From positions 109,043,601 to 109,107,600 of the forward strand of contig NC_083339.1 in assembly GCF_019175385.1 (NCBI RefSeq): DNA of 64,000 bases. The letters run 5' to 3'. This DNA is from Lycium barbarum (taxonomy: Eukaryota > Streptophyta > Magnoliopsida > Solanales > Solanaceae). Below are positions 49,330-61,857 of the stretch, in pieces (the stretch's first letter is position 1; each line of letters opens with the position of its first letter). Made by a program: the position numbers and the translations under genes. The notes below the pieces were generated by a model. It worked only from the letters and a program-made list of their open reading frames with translations, was not told where the DNA came from and ran no database searches.

Positions 49330-50841
49330 TGTCACGACCCAAATTTGGCTAAGTCGTGCGGGCACTTACCTTTTCCACTTCGGTAAGCGAACCCTCAACC
49401 CAACGATAATCAAGGCATAAATAATTAAATCAATTAAGAGGAAGAGAATAAATCACGTAAGTCTTACGATAGCAGTATAGAAGAAAGTGCGAAAATAAGA
49501 AAATGCACCCAGGGTCTGGTCTAAGCCGTACAAGAGCATCTAGATCCGAAATATAGAAGTCTGGAAATATAATAATACATCAAATCTGTATATGTCTCAG
49601 AATAGGAAAGTAAGACATAAATAAGAAGAGTCTTCAAGGCAGCGGACATCTCGTGCTCACCCTGTAGACTCAACAATCCTGATAGCGACTATCAGTCACG
49701 GGAGACGGAAGAAGATCTAACCTGGAGCTCTACACTCATAAAAGAATGCAGCAACTGAAGGTCAGTACAAAACTACAGTACTGGTAGGTATCATAGGCTG
49801 ACTAAGTATAGCTAACATAATTCAGACAATAAAGCAAGATAAGCAGATAAGTCAACAGGTATAAGTCAACCACAATCAAAACCAAGTGCACGTCATCACC
49901 TAGGTTTTAGCATCTAAACCCAAGTGTGCCAAGTCGTAACATATCCAATCCGAATCTGATCAACATAAGTAAATCACCAGATCATCACAAAATAACCATA
50001 ATGCAATGCAATGCAATAATGTATGAATGAAAATAGAATGATGTGTACACATGTACTCCGGACAGAAGTATTGACGTCTCGGTAGCACAACCGAAGGTGA
50101 CTCGCGAAGTCTAAGTGCTACTCGTTCCGGACTTTTGCCCAACAGACAGACAAGACTCCGGATCTTTGCCCACAGAGGATTTTCATCAGCACCACCCTGG
50201 GTTACTCAGATCGCTTCAGCGGCGTCGCCTTAGCGGTCCCTTGACCGCTACAACGGTCATGCCCGATTGGCAAAGACCGCTGAAGCCGTCAGGGTGACGG
50301 CTTCAGCGATACCGTTGTCGCGGTGCTGGTGCCGCCAAAGTGGGCACCAGACACCAGAAACTTTCCCAAGTTTCACACTTCAACTCGAATTTCTGACTAA
50401 TTGCCTAGGCCATCTGCTCACAAACCACGTATACAGACACACATAAAAACACGCTACGAATGCGCTCGTGGCCTCAGAATTCCCAATGTCGGTCTCGTTG
50501 ACCGAGTCAACCCTCGATACCTCAATTCCATCTTCCCAACCCAAGTCCCAAAATACATATGAGTGCATTGGGGACCGTACCAGATATACACACAAGTTCT
50601 ACACGGCCATCCGGACCTCTCGAAATCGACGAATTTTTGAAAAAGGTCCGTTTACTCAAAAGTCAACTTTGAGTCAACTCTTTTTCGCTTTACGCCCAAA
50701 TTGCACAAAAGGTCGCCCGAATCAAATCTAGACACCTCAGGAAGCGTGTCAACGGGTCCTCTCGGGTCAAAAGTGAGCTAACCAAACTCGGAAAGGGGAG
50801 AAACTGCCGGAAAGACTATAACGACCAAACAGGTCATTGCA
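49330..50841 (-). repeat. LTR-A 3' LTR (copy 2)
   Basis: Duplicate of 34101-35612, differing at 50764 (G instead of A). The GC palindrome cluster is at 50208-50339. Confidence 0.9.
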
Positions 50842-53800
50842 TCATATACTAATTAAACCATCGCTCGTCCTCGAGTGAAGAAAGGAAAAGTGCAGGGAAG
50901 TACCTGCATCAGTGAACAACTGGGGATAAAGGCTACGCATGTCGGACTTCTCCTTATAGGAAAGATTCTCATCGAACAAAACTGAATCCCAACGAATGAT
51001 ACAGAAACCATTAGAACGGTACTTCTACCTTCTATAATACAGAAACATGGAAAAACCCAATTAACATTCGACAAATCTGGTGAAAAACTAACTCATGGAA
51101 CAAGTGTCCAACAGCGGGTAGTCACAACGGCCAATACACTTACGGCTTACTTGCCCTCCTTCCCAAATCGCAAGACACCCTTGCCAGGTGTAACATTAAA
51201 ACCTGATTATTCACTCTACCAGTCAAAACTCTCTAACTTAGCTCAAGCTCAAGCTCCAGTTCTCGTATCTCCGCATTCAAATTTCCTTCACAACTGATCC
51301 TCGAACAAACGAATCGCTTTACTCAAATTCTTTGATTTGATAAAGCCACAACTCTAAATGCAATTAATAGGCCCCACAACTACTTCCCAAACTAATACAA
51401 TCCTCTAAAACATGGTCATAACCATGGCCCATTCTGAACCGATAAAATACTCTAATTCTGCTAACTCCTCCTCCCACATCTTCTAAAGCCGATACTCGCA
51501 CCATTACTTCTTAGAAACAGATGAATACACATACCAAAATTCTGAAACCATATCTTGCTCTCCCCAGAAAGAATCCTTGATCCATCTGCAATCTCTACAC
51601 AGTTCCATCAACTGATCTAACCGGCAGCCAACTTGGCCAGCTTCCGAACCTTCTTAAACCTTCAAATCACAATACATGAACCATACCACTGAATATCTCT
51701 CCAAGCAAAGTCCGTCGGAACCCAACTGATCACTAAAAAAACCTTTCACACAACAGCTACTCGTTAATTCTGTACTCAGCTCATTGTATACCATTATTCT
51801 TTCCAAGTAACTGAACTCAGAAGGTATCATCAAATCCACTAGGAAACCCTGACAAAGCTCGGTAAATCTGTCATGCCTCAATTCTGAGCTGAAACGCTTC
51901 GAGTCCTTAGATATCTTCCTGGAAGTGTAATCATGAACCTTCCAGTTTAACTCGAACAATGTTGACCCTGAACGAATGCACAAATCTTGAATATCACCAA
52001 TAGTCATTAGAACTGACTCCGAATTTCGAAACCAAATACAGTTATACCACGCATAACAAATCCTGTCTATCATTTTTGACTCCACAAGTTGAGTCCTATC
52101 CAAGTTATCAACTTAGTACCGAAGAGCTATACCTTATGATTTCAAACTTCCTATTTATCAACCTTTATCGATACGCAAATTCGATACAACTCCGAACCTT
52201 TCGTCACGAAACCTGAAGCCTCATATAGCAATTATATAACCATCGAACCTCTCATAGTGTCACCACAATATGCTCATAATTTCTCCAAAAGTATCCAATC
52301 TTACACTGCCGCTCGAAATGTCACGCAATTATCCCCAAGTCTTTAATAGTCAAAGCCCTTACCCAAACTGTCCAGTCAATAACTTGCAATCATACTGTAT
52401 TACCACGAATATGGTCCCTCCCGAAAATATAACTCTAGTCCTCACATGACAGGAATTCCAAAATCCTTTCTCTTAGGTCACGCTGACTCATTCACTGTAG
52501 AAGGTCACAAAACTTACCCGACGGTGTACCTCCAAGCCACTTTTTTTATAAACCTCAACAAGTCGGTTAATTGAAATATGTTTCTCGCTAGTCGCGGATC
52601 ACAAACCTCACAGAACTCTGTCATATCGCTTAGTCCATCCTTGTAGATTTCCTTCTTAAGTTCCCGCAACAAACACATCTCAACTGGAATATGCAAGAAG
52701 ACGACACCACAATCCATACTGACCCAAGAAATCCCCAAGGTGTACCCTTTTTCTTATCGATTCACAATCATCTATACCTTTTCTCGACTCACCAATTCCC
52801 AATTTTCTAATCACCTCATGATCATCGATACCATAATCAATCCTCGAATCCACTCCATCGAATACTACATAATCATAAATCTTGCAAACTAGACGAATTA
52901 TTCCTGGGGATAGGATCGTACCACACACTTTGCACATTAGCATTTCCTTAATGCTTACTACTCTGAACTGAACACTCTCTAAATCTGGCGTATCACATAA
53001 TAGCATCACTAATATCCTTGTGTATCCCACTGAATCATCCTTGCCCGAATTGCTTTACTCAATTCCCGAAATGTATACCGAACTTAACTCAGTTAACCCA
53101 TCATCGTCCATTCTATCATTTCAAGTACCCATGTTTACTAATCCCTTACTTAAATTGTTAACGTTACTAGTCCTTGAAGAATCACCTCTTCCCTCAATTA
53201 TGGAACCCGAACACCTCTAACCGTTCGCGCGACCATCCCTTTTATTCAATCACATAAGTCGAGTAGTAACACCACTAGTATGGGGATCTAGCCAATTCTT
53301 CTTACACAATGAATACCCCAACTTTAGTCCACCATTAACATCTGTTAGTCTATGACATGACCGAACATACCAACTCATCCATAACTCTCAAGCCCACTCT
53401 ACACTGTACAATCGGAACCGAGCTCTCATATCACTAATTCTTGTTTCCATGATTTTCTTTCTGCCCTTAACCTTGAAGACACCAATCAACCTCATCGTTC
53501 ACCATTTTTCTGAACGTCATGATATAATGTCCCCACAGTCCAAACACGACTCGAGAACCCATATTACCTCACCTCAAGTCTTATGAACCTTAATCCCCTG
53601 AACCCGATAGCAAGATGTTTCATTGGAATCCTTCAATTTTCGTATTTCATTCAACTCACTTTTATCACTATCAACCAACAAACGCTCAAATCCACTCGAT
53701 CCTCTAAACTAATCATCCATTTAAGCCTGACAACCACAAAACAATATCAATGCTTCTACTCCCATCTAAGTGAACAACCAGTAACTCCTCAAGTCATTAA

Positions 53801-54837
53801 CTTATCGCATACGCCCATATTTGAAGTCATTTCCATCAGTCGTTTACTAACTCCTCAAAGCCTACAACCCAATCAAATTTATCGATCAAACGATGTACCC
53901 ATAGCATTTGCTTAATAACTGAATAGTCCTTTAACATCAACTAACTTATATCAAGAATAACCTTTAGCACCTGTCGCAACCTTATCCTGACAACCATGCC
54001 AGATACCAATTTTTCCGTTCCCAATCTCTCAAAAAGTACTCATGCCTAAGATATTCTATGAAGTCTCACTTCGCTACACACTTCCCACCAAAGTCTTCCT
54101 TTATGTCCTTATTGTCAACTTCTGTTCTTTATTACACGCGATCACAAAACGTTGTCCACATTCGATGTCATCACCGAACCTACACTTGTTCTTACATACT
54201 GAAGTCTAATACTCTACCATTGCTGAATCGTCGACCCACCATTGGTTCACCAGTGTCACGCACACCATCATAAAATCTTGACGATGCTAAATTCAAACCG
54301 ATCATATCATCGAGCAACCCATTATTGTGAAGCCATAAATGCACGTTGTCACTTTCGAGCAACCCAACGCTGAAACATAGAGACCCTGTAACCCTCTGAA
54401 CTATCTTCCAGTTTCTCATGAACTTCCACAATAAACGAGTCTAATCGCGACTCCACACAGCAACCGAGTCTAGTCGCAACTACACACAATCGAAATCTCA
54501 GGTCATAACTAGTGACTGAACTGAATCACGCGTCTGAATCAGGATAACACATCTCGTACCATTCCACAACACGCCATAGATCGACCGTTCGCATAAGAAT
54601 TGAGGACGAGTTTCCACCCTCCGTGGGTGATTGAGATAATAAAGTTCATATATAAATTGGAATCGACTTGATACCAATTTGAATAAAGTCGCATGAGAGA
54701 ATGAAAGAATTCGAAGTTTCCTAAATGTCCTGTAGCTTCTTGCAGATAAGTACGGAGCTCATCGTACCGATCCGCGAGACTCTACTGGACACGCTCTTGT
54801 ATTATAGACCGGGTAACCTAGGGCTCTGATAGCAACT
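50842..54837 (-). mobile_element. LTR-A internal region (copy 2)
   Basis: Duplicate of 35613-39608, with one substitution seen at 53174. No coding capacity. Confidence 0.85.
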
Positions 54838-57800
54838 TATCACGACCCAAATTTAGCTAAGCAGTGCGGACACTTACCTTTCCCACCTCGGTAAGCGAAC
54901 CTTCAACCCAACAATAATCAAGGCATAAATAATTAAATTAATTAAGCGGAAGACAATAAATCACGTAAGTCTTACGATAATAGTATAGACGAAAGTACGG
55001 AAATAAGAAAATACACCCAGGGGCTGGTCTAAGCCATACAGGAGCATCTAGATCCGAAATATACAAGTCTGGAAATATAATAACACATCAAATCTGTATA
55101 TGTCTCAGAATGGGAAAGTAAGACATAAATAAGAAGAGTCTTCAAGGCAGCGGATGTTGACACCCAGTTTTGTCCCACTTTTCCTCTTATTAATCTTCTT
55201 TATGGTTTCTAGTCATTAAGAATCTATTATAATTTTTTTTAGCTATTATAATAATAATAATAATTATTATTTTTAATACTACTACTACTGCTATATATGT
55301 AATACAATTATTCTTATTACTAAATTTATGTTAGTGTTATTGTCGTAGTCGCATTAATTATTACTCTTATTATATTTCATTTCCATTTCAGTATTATTAC
55401 TTCTATTACTGTAATTACGCTAATTACTACAATTATTGTTTACGTTACTGTTATTATTACTTCAATAATATTTTACTCTATAGTTTACAGTATTTATATA
55501 TTTATTTTATTTAGCTATATAATATGAAGGAAGCTCCAAAAGAAATTAAATAGAAGAGGAAAATCCCCAACAAATTTGTCCTACTAAAAATGGCCAATTT
55601 AATCCATTTCTTCCTCCCCAATGGCCCATTTAAATTCATCTTAAACACTCCTTAACCTAGCCTAATTTAACATCCAAGACCAAACCCTAAACCTAATCTA
55701 TGCTCAGCCGTATACACCCCTACCCTCTCCATCTCTCATTTCCAGCAGACTTTGACCTTTATCACGTCGTGAACAGACCTTGTCCACCCCTTCTCAAGCA
55801 AAAATCGTCCTTTTTCTGCTTCCATTTGGCAACTTTCTCGTCTCACGCTCCAAATCACATAAAAGATCTCCAAAGACCATAGCAGATTCCACCATTTCGG
55901 GAAACTCTGAATTTGGTCCGCAAGTTCGTCCAAAATCTGCCAACGTTCACTTTGAAAAGAATTTTTGGATTGGATTTGAAAAAGGGTCTCAAATCCCGCC
56001 CAAACTTGAACCCTAGGATTTTCACCTATAAATACTACCTTTAACTCCAGTCGAAAGCAAGTTTTGGATACCATCAAAAATCTCTCAAAGACTTTTATTT
56101 TTCAGTCTCGTTTGCTTGTATTTTTATCAACTACACTAGTACTTTTGCTCTCTGTTCGACAAGCCTTACTCGAAAGGGGAAACAGATCTGAGACCTTGAA
56201 AGTTCTGGTTCACTGCACCATTAAAAGGTAATATTCGAGCCTTTCTTCTCCTTTGTTAGAAAATGTTGTATTAAAAGAATTATGCTTTAGGTTTGTAGTT
56301 GTATCAAAGGGGTATCCATGAAGTTCAGAAGAAGATGATGTGTGTAGAGACCCTATTGTTAGAATTTCAGTTTGAATCCTAGAAATCATTGCTGTAATAA
56401 TAAATTTACTTAACCGACATAAATCAAGTATATACCCTCATGTGTTTAGTATCTTTTTTCTTTTCTTTACTCTTTAGAAATCGTGTTGTGTAGATGTTTC
56501 CATCTGTTGAGACCCATTCATATGTCTGAATGTTGCTATAGAAAACATGATTCTAGGAATTAATCTTCTATCCATATATTATAGAAATCATGTCCAATTA
56601 AATATATTGCTCCTACGTGCTGCCCATTTAAGCTCTTGATAAGTTCAAATATTAATAAAAACATCCATGAAAATGAGTTTATTTATTTTAGATGTCATTT
56701 TCCATTTTGGACAGAATATTTATGTATGAATATGTGCGTTTGAGCTTTAGAATTCTTATTAGGAATGACTACTTTTACTTAACATGTTGATGCCCTGTAT
56801 TGTTAAATCATAGGGGAGGTTCTGATTTTGGCCATTCATGCTTTAAAATACTACAAGTCTATTTTCCATGTTTAAAGTCATGATATAGGGAATTTTTTTT
56901 GGTGCTAACTTGGTGTTTTCCTAATATATATGTATTAGCTCTTAGCTTCTGTGTGGAGCTACTCTTTGGGTTTTTAAAAATATTAAATGGCATGGGCTAT
57001 AGATTATTGTTAGCTTTTCACTATGAAGTAATTGCCTCAATTAAAGGTTAAGTTATCTTTTGCATGCTAAAATATTTGAGGCTAACTGTTTGTGGCTATA
57101 TGTATCGTCTACATGCTAAGTCATGGAGTTTTGTTATCACAAGTATGTAATATAAGGACAATTTGTTTAATGGCTGTGGAGTAAGCTGCTAATATCACCT
57201 ATAGAAAATGACTTGTCTCATGTTATAAGATTTACATAAGTGTTGTTAAACTCCAGGTCATTTGTTGGTTCTTTCAAATTATTTCTTTTTCATTCCTTTC
57301 GGTATTAATATTGGTAGACTCTTTCTTACTAATTCATGTTTTTGTCCCTTATTTGCCTTGCATGAACAATGTAGCCGAAGAGTCTCGTTCCGAGACTCGA
57401 CGTCGCTGTTAAACTCGGAAGCTACATCTACTCTTCATTCGTTCCCCTCGCTCTCTCTTGAAATATTTCCGAATAGAGACTAAATGGGAGATGAGGAGAC
57501 ATGGCTTATATCCTGTCATAGCTCTCTTTCATTTTATTGTTATGAATATTATGTTGGTTTTGATGCGGTCTGTTTCTTGTATTAATTCATTTTAATGATA
57601 TTTACGTGATGTGCGGGTAGTAATCTTTACTTGACTGATATTAGGCTAATCTAGCTAAGTCCAAGGCCCTTTTTCAGTTTTAGGTAAAACTGGTTTTGAA
57701 ATAGCAGGTCCTTGATAACTTTGGTGAACTTTTTTTTTATTTAAAAAAAAAAAAGGAAAACAAAAATTAGTTTTCCACATAAATGTTTGGCAATCAGATT

Positions 57801-59365
57801 TTACAAAGTAATGTAGGTTTAGTTTTAGTCATAAAATGGAAGATCATTTTGAAATGGTTAAGTTCACTATGTCAAAATTTTAGTCCAAAATAACGTCACT
57901 ATGCTCTCCCTTTCTTGATATTTAATCAGTGTCATATGTTAGATATTAATATGCTCATTTATATCAACTCTTACATCCAGTTTAGTTTTATTTTAATAAA
58001 TTTAAGTTCGATCGGTTAACCGTTTTAATACGGATTTTAAAGGGTGTTTAACACATTCTCTTTAGATTAATTGAACCCTTACCTAGAATCTTAAGTTAGT
58101 AGACTTCAAGCGGCGTAAATATTAAGTAATTGAATAGGTGTCCTAATTCACCTTTAAATTAATTAGGTGGCGAGTCCTTAAATTAGTTAGTTAATTTAGG
58201 AATCACTAATATGTTGTATTCTAATTTAACTCAGTTAAAATGGGGTATAATAGCGGACATCTCGTGCTCACCCTGTAGACTCAAGCAATCTTGATAGTGA
58301 CTATCAGCCACGGGAGACGGAAGAAGATCCAATCTGGAATTCTACACTCATAAAAGAATGCAACAATTGTAGGTCAGTACAAACTACAGTACTGGTAGGT
58401 ATCATAGGCCGCCTAAGTATAGTTAACATAATTCAGACAATAAAGCTAGATAAGCAGATAAATCAACATGTATAAGTCAACCACAATCAGAACCAAGTAC
58501 ACTTCATCACCTAGGTTGTAGCATCTAAACCCAAGTGTGCCAAGTCGTAATATATCCAATTAGAATCCGATCAACACAAGTAAATCACCAGATCATCACA
58601 AAATAACCATAATGCAATGTAATGCAATAATGTATGAATGCAATGCAATAATGTATGAATGCAAATGCAATGCTGTGTACACATGTACTCCAAACGGAAG
58701 TATCGACGTCTCGGTAGCACAAGCCAGGGTGACTCCCAAAGTCTAAGTGTGCCCAACAGATAGAGGAGACTCCGGATCTTTACCCACGGAGGATTTTCAT
58801 CAGCACCACCTCAGGGGACTCGCAGAGTTCATGCACTCACACAATCCACGATACCAGGACAAACATCGGATATCGAACTCTCACGTCACTCTCACCCAAA
58901 TTGAGCCTAACTCATCATAGTGTTTCATCAAGTATCATCAATGTATCTACAATATATCATGAAGTGTAATGTATGTGTCAACATCAATAATCAGATCAAC
59001 ATCACAAGTACCAAACATGGGTACGCCAACAATATCATGAAAGACTACACAAGTCTTATAAAACACTATCCTCGTAATCAAATGCCAACAAGTAAGGTAT
59101 CACAATATCATGACCAAGGTATAACCATAGTTCCCAATATCTACTATCATCATGTGGCATCAAGCCAACACAATAGAATAATCAAGTCACAACACAACGA
59201 GGTGACTAACCCCAATCACACAACAGGGCCCAACCTAAGACAATATCTAACCCAACTTCATACCCGAAGGTTTACATGCTGTCTCCGATAATATCATCTA
59301 AATATATGCTTCGCTACACGAAGTCTCACCAAGGGTAAGCCATAACCTACCTGGATGACCGAACA
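54838..59365 (-). repeat. LTR-A 5' LTR, inner and middle segments (copy 2)
   Basis: Segments 54838-55154 and 58258-59365 flank the second LTR-B copy (55155-58252). Unlike copy 1, this one continues past the duplication edge at 59075 into CAAATGCCAACAAGT..., so it shows the original structure. It is then interrupted by the inverted solo LTR. Confidence 0.85.
55155..58252 (+). mobile_element. Solo LTR, LTR-B family (copy 2)
   Basis: Duplicate of 39926-43023 with GCGGA on both sides (55150-55154 and 58253-58257). One base differs in the ATA-rich stretch. Confidence 0.9.
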
Positions 59366-61852
59366 TGTAACGACCCGTTTGGTCGTTATAGTCTTTTCGG
59401 CACTTTCACCCCTTTTCGAGCTTGGTTAGCTCACTTTTAACCCCAGAGGACCATTGACACACTTCCCGAGGTGTCTAGAATTGATTCGGGCGACCTTTTG
59501 TGAATTTGGGCCCTAAGCGAAAAAGAGTTGACTCAAAGTTGACTTTTGGGTAAACGGACCTTTTTTCGGAAATTCGTCAATTCCGAGAGGTCCGGATGGT
59601 CATCTAGAACTTGTGTGTATATCTGGTTCGGTTCCTAATGCACTCAGATGCATTTTGGGACTTGGGTTGGGAAGTTGGATTTAGGTATCGGGGGTTGACT
59701 CGATCAACGAGACCTCCGTTAGAAACTCCGAGGCCACGAGTGCGTTCGTAGTGTGTTTTTATGTGGGTCTGTATATGTGGTTTGTGAGCAGATGGCCTTG
59801 GGAGTTGGACGGGATTTTGGTTGAGACTTGGAAAATATTTGGGATTTCTGGTACCTTGTGTCCGCTGGGGCGGCACTAGTACCGTCCCAGCGGCACCGCC
59901 GTAGCGGTTGGATGGCCGCTCGGGCAGCTAAGCTTATGTTGTCCTGACCGTCCCGACGGTCTGAGTGGACGTTGGGGCAGTGGTGTCGTGACGGTCCCGA
60001 TGCCGCCGTAACGGTATCGGGCCTGATATTTTAATTAAGTGTGTAATAAAAGCCCTTAGTCTATCATTTATTACCATTACGAAAATTGAGCACTTGGGAA
60101 CTGTTCTAGAAGATTCTTGGGGAAAATTCTTGGTGGTATGTCCTGGTAATCTCCTTACTAATTCATTATTCCTAATCATCTTAGAATCCCTCTTTCCCTT
60201 TTAATTCCTTAGTAAGATGAAAAGTGGATTTAATGGATATTCTACCTAGGATTTTAAATGATGTAATTGATTAAGTTTATGCTAGATTATGATGTATTTA
60301 AGGTTGTTAATCATATATCTTCCATTATTAGTGTTGAATCATTGAATCTAAGAGTTAGGGTTTATACCAAAAATTGGGGGTTTTGCTTGGATTTTGAAAT
60401 TGGATGAATCCTTAAGTTAATTTAGCAATTAGTTGATGGGTTTTGATCACCTAGTGTTTAATTGGATATTTTACCCCCGAATTTCCCGTTTTGACATTGT
60501 GGGCCCTGTTTTCCCAAATTCTAGGGTTGGTTTTGACCTAATTTGAATAAAAGCAATATAGGTATTGATCTTCATGATTTCTAATATAAATTTCAAATAT
60601 ATCTAGACTTTCTTGATCTTGAGGCTCAGCGGAAGGGCAAGGCTAAGGAGTGATTGTTGGTGTATTGCTGTTCGGCCATCCAGGTAGGTTATGGCTTACC
60701 CTTGGTGAGACTTCGTGCAGCGAAGCATATATTTAGATGATATTGTTGGAGACAACATGTAAACCTTCGGGTATGAAGTTGGGATGGATATTGTCTTAGG
60801 TTGGGCCCTTGTATGATTGGGGTTAGCCACCCCGTTGTGTTTGTGACTTGATTGTTCTATCGTTGTTGGCTTGATGCCACATGTTGATAATAGATATGGA
60901 GGACTGATGTTCCATCGTGATTGCGATGTTGTAGTACCGTACTTGTTGATGTTGATACGAGGATAGAGTTCTATATGACTTATGTAGTCTTTCATGATAT
61001 TGTTGGCGTACCCATGTTTGGTACTTGTGATATTGATTTGATTCGAGTCACCTTGGGTTGTGCTACCGAGACGTAGAGGTATTCCGTCCGGAGTACATGT
61101 GTACACAACATTGCATTCGTATTCATACATTATTGCATTGCATTGTATCATGCCTTATATTGTGATGATCTGATGCTTTACTTGTGTTGATCTGGTGATT
61201 TACTTGTGATGTTGGTTTATATCGTGATGATTTCGGATTGGACATATTGAGACTTGGCACATTTGGGTTTAGATGCTCTACCTAGGCGATGACGTGTACT
61301 TGGTTCCGATTATGTTTGACTTATACTTGTTGATTTATCTGCCTATCTTGCTTTATTGTCTGAATTATGTTAGCTATACTTAGTCGGCCTATGATACCTA
61401 CTAGTACTGTGGTTTTTTATTGACCTGCACTTGCTGCATTCTTTTATGAGTGTAGAGTTCCAGGTTGGGTCTTCTTCCGTCTCCTATGGTTGATAGTCGC
61501 TATCAGGACTGCTTCGAGTCGACAGGGTGAGCACGAGATGTCCGCTGCCTTGAAGACTCCTCCTTATTTATGTCTTAATTTTTCATTCTGAGACATATAC
61601 AAATTTGATTTATTATATTTCCAGACTTGTATATTTCAAATTCTAGATGCTCTTATATGACTTAGGCCAGACCCTGGGTGTATTTCGTTATTTCCGTACT
61701 TTTTCTATTTTATTATCATAAGACTTACGTTATTATTCTCCTCCGCTTAATTGATTATTTATTTATGCCTTTACATTAGTTGGGTTGAGGGTTCGCTTAC
61801 CTAGGTGGGAAAGGTAAGTGCCGGCACATCTTTGCCAAATTGGGTCGTGACA
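59366..61852 (+). mobile_element. Solo LTR, LTR-A family, inserted in inverse orientation in an LTR-A LTR
   Basis: 2487 bp from TGTAACGACCCG to TTGGGTCGTGACA, with an exact duplication GAACA (59361-59365 and 61853-61857). It is the only LTR-A copy in sense on the + strand. It has the terminal hairpin TAACGACC-CGTTT-GGTCGTTA (59367-59387), the GC palindrome cluster (59862-60022), a TATA-like GTAATAAAAG (60043-60052) and the TGCATTGCATT microsatellite near 61133. The host sequence on either side is homologous but reversed. Confidence 0.88.
59862..60022 (+). promoter_or_regulatory. GC-rich palindrome cluster upstream of TATA, LTR-A solo copy
   Basis: Arms include CCGTCCCGACGG, CCGCTGGGGCGG, CCGTCCCAGCGG and CCGCCGTAACGG. 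The palindromic spacing (CCG-N6-CGG) is kept, although the arm sequence is largely different from the other copies. A TATA-like word follows about 20 bp after it. Confidence 0.5.
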
Positions 61853-61857
61853 GAACA

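Larger units (their letters stand above)
43846..59074. repeat. Tandem segmental duplication, copy 2
   Basis: 15,229 bp. It matches copy 1 except for the few differences I noticed: one extra T in a T-run near 47371, A to G at 50764 (35535 in copy 1), C to T at 53174 (37945) and one T to A change in the ATA repeat near 55261. Every open frame is otherwise identical. Confidence 0.95.

Noticed and set aside
28618..59074. Identical open frames in two places taken as evidence of conserved genes
   Set aside because: The conservation comes from the recent 15.2-kb duplication and says nothing about selection.
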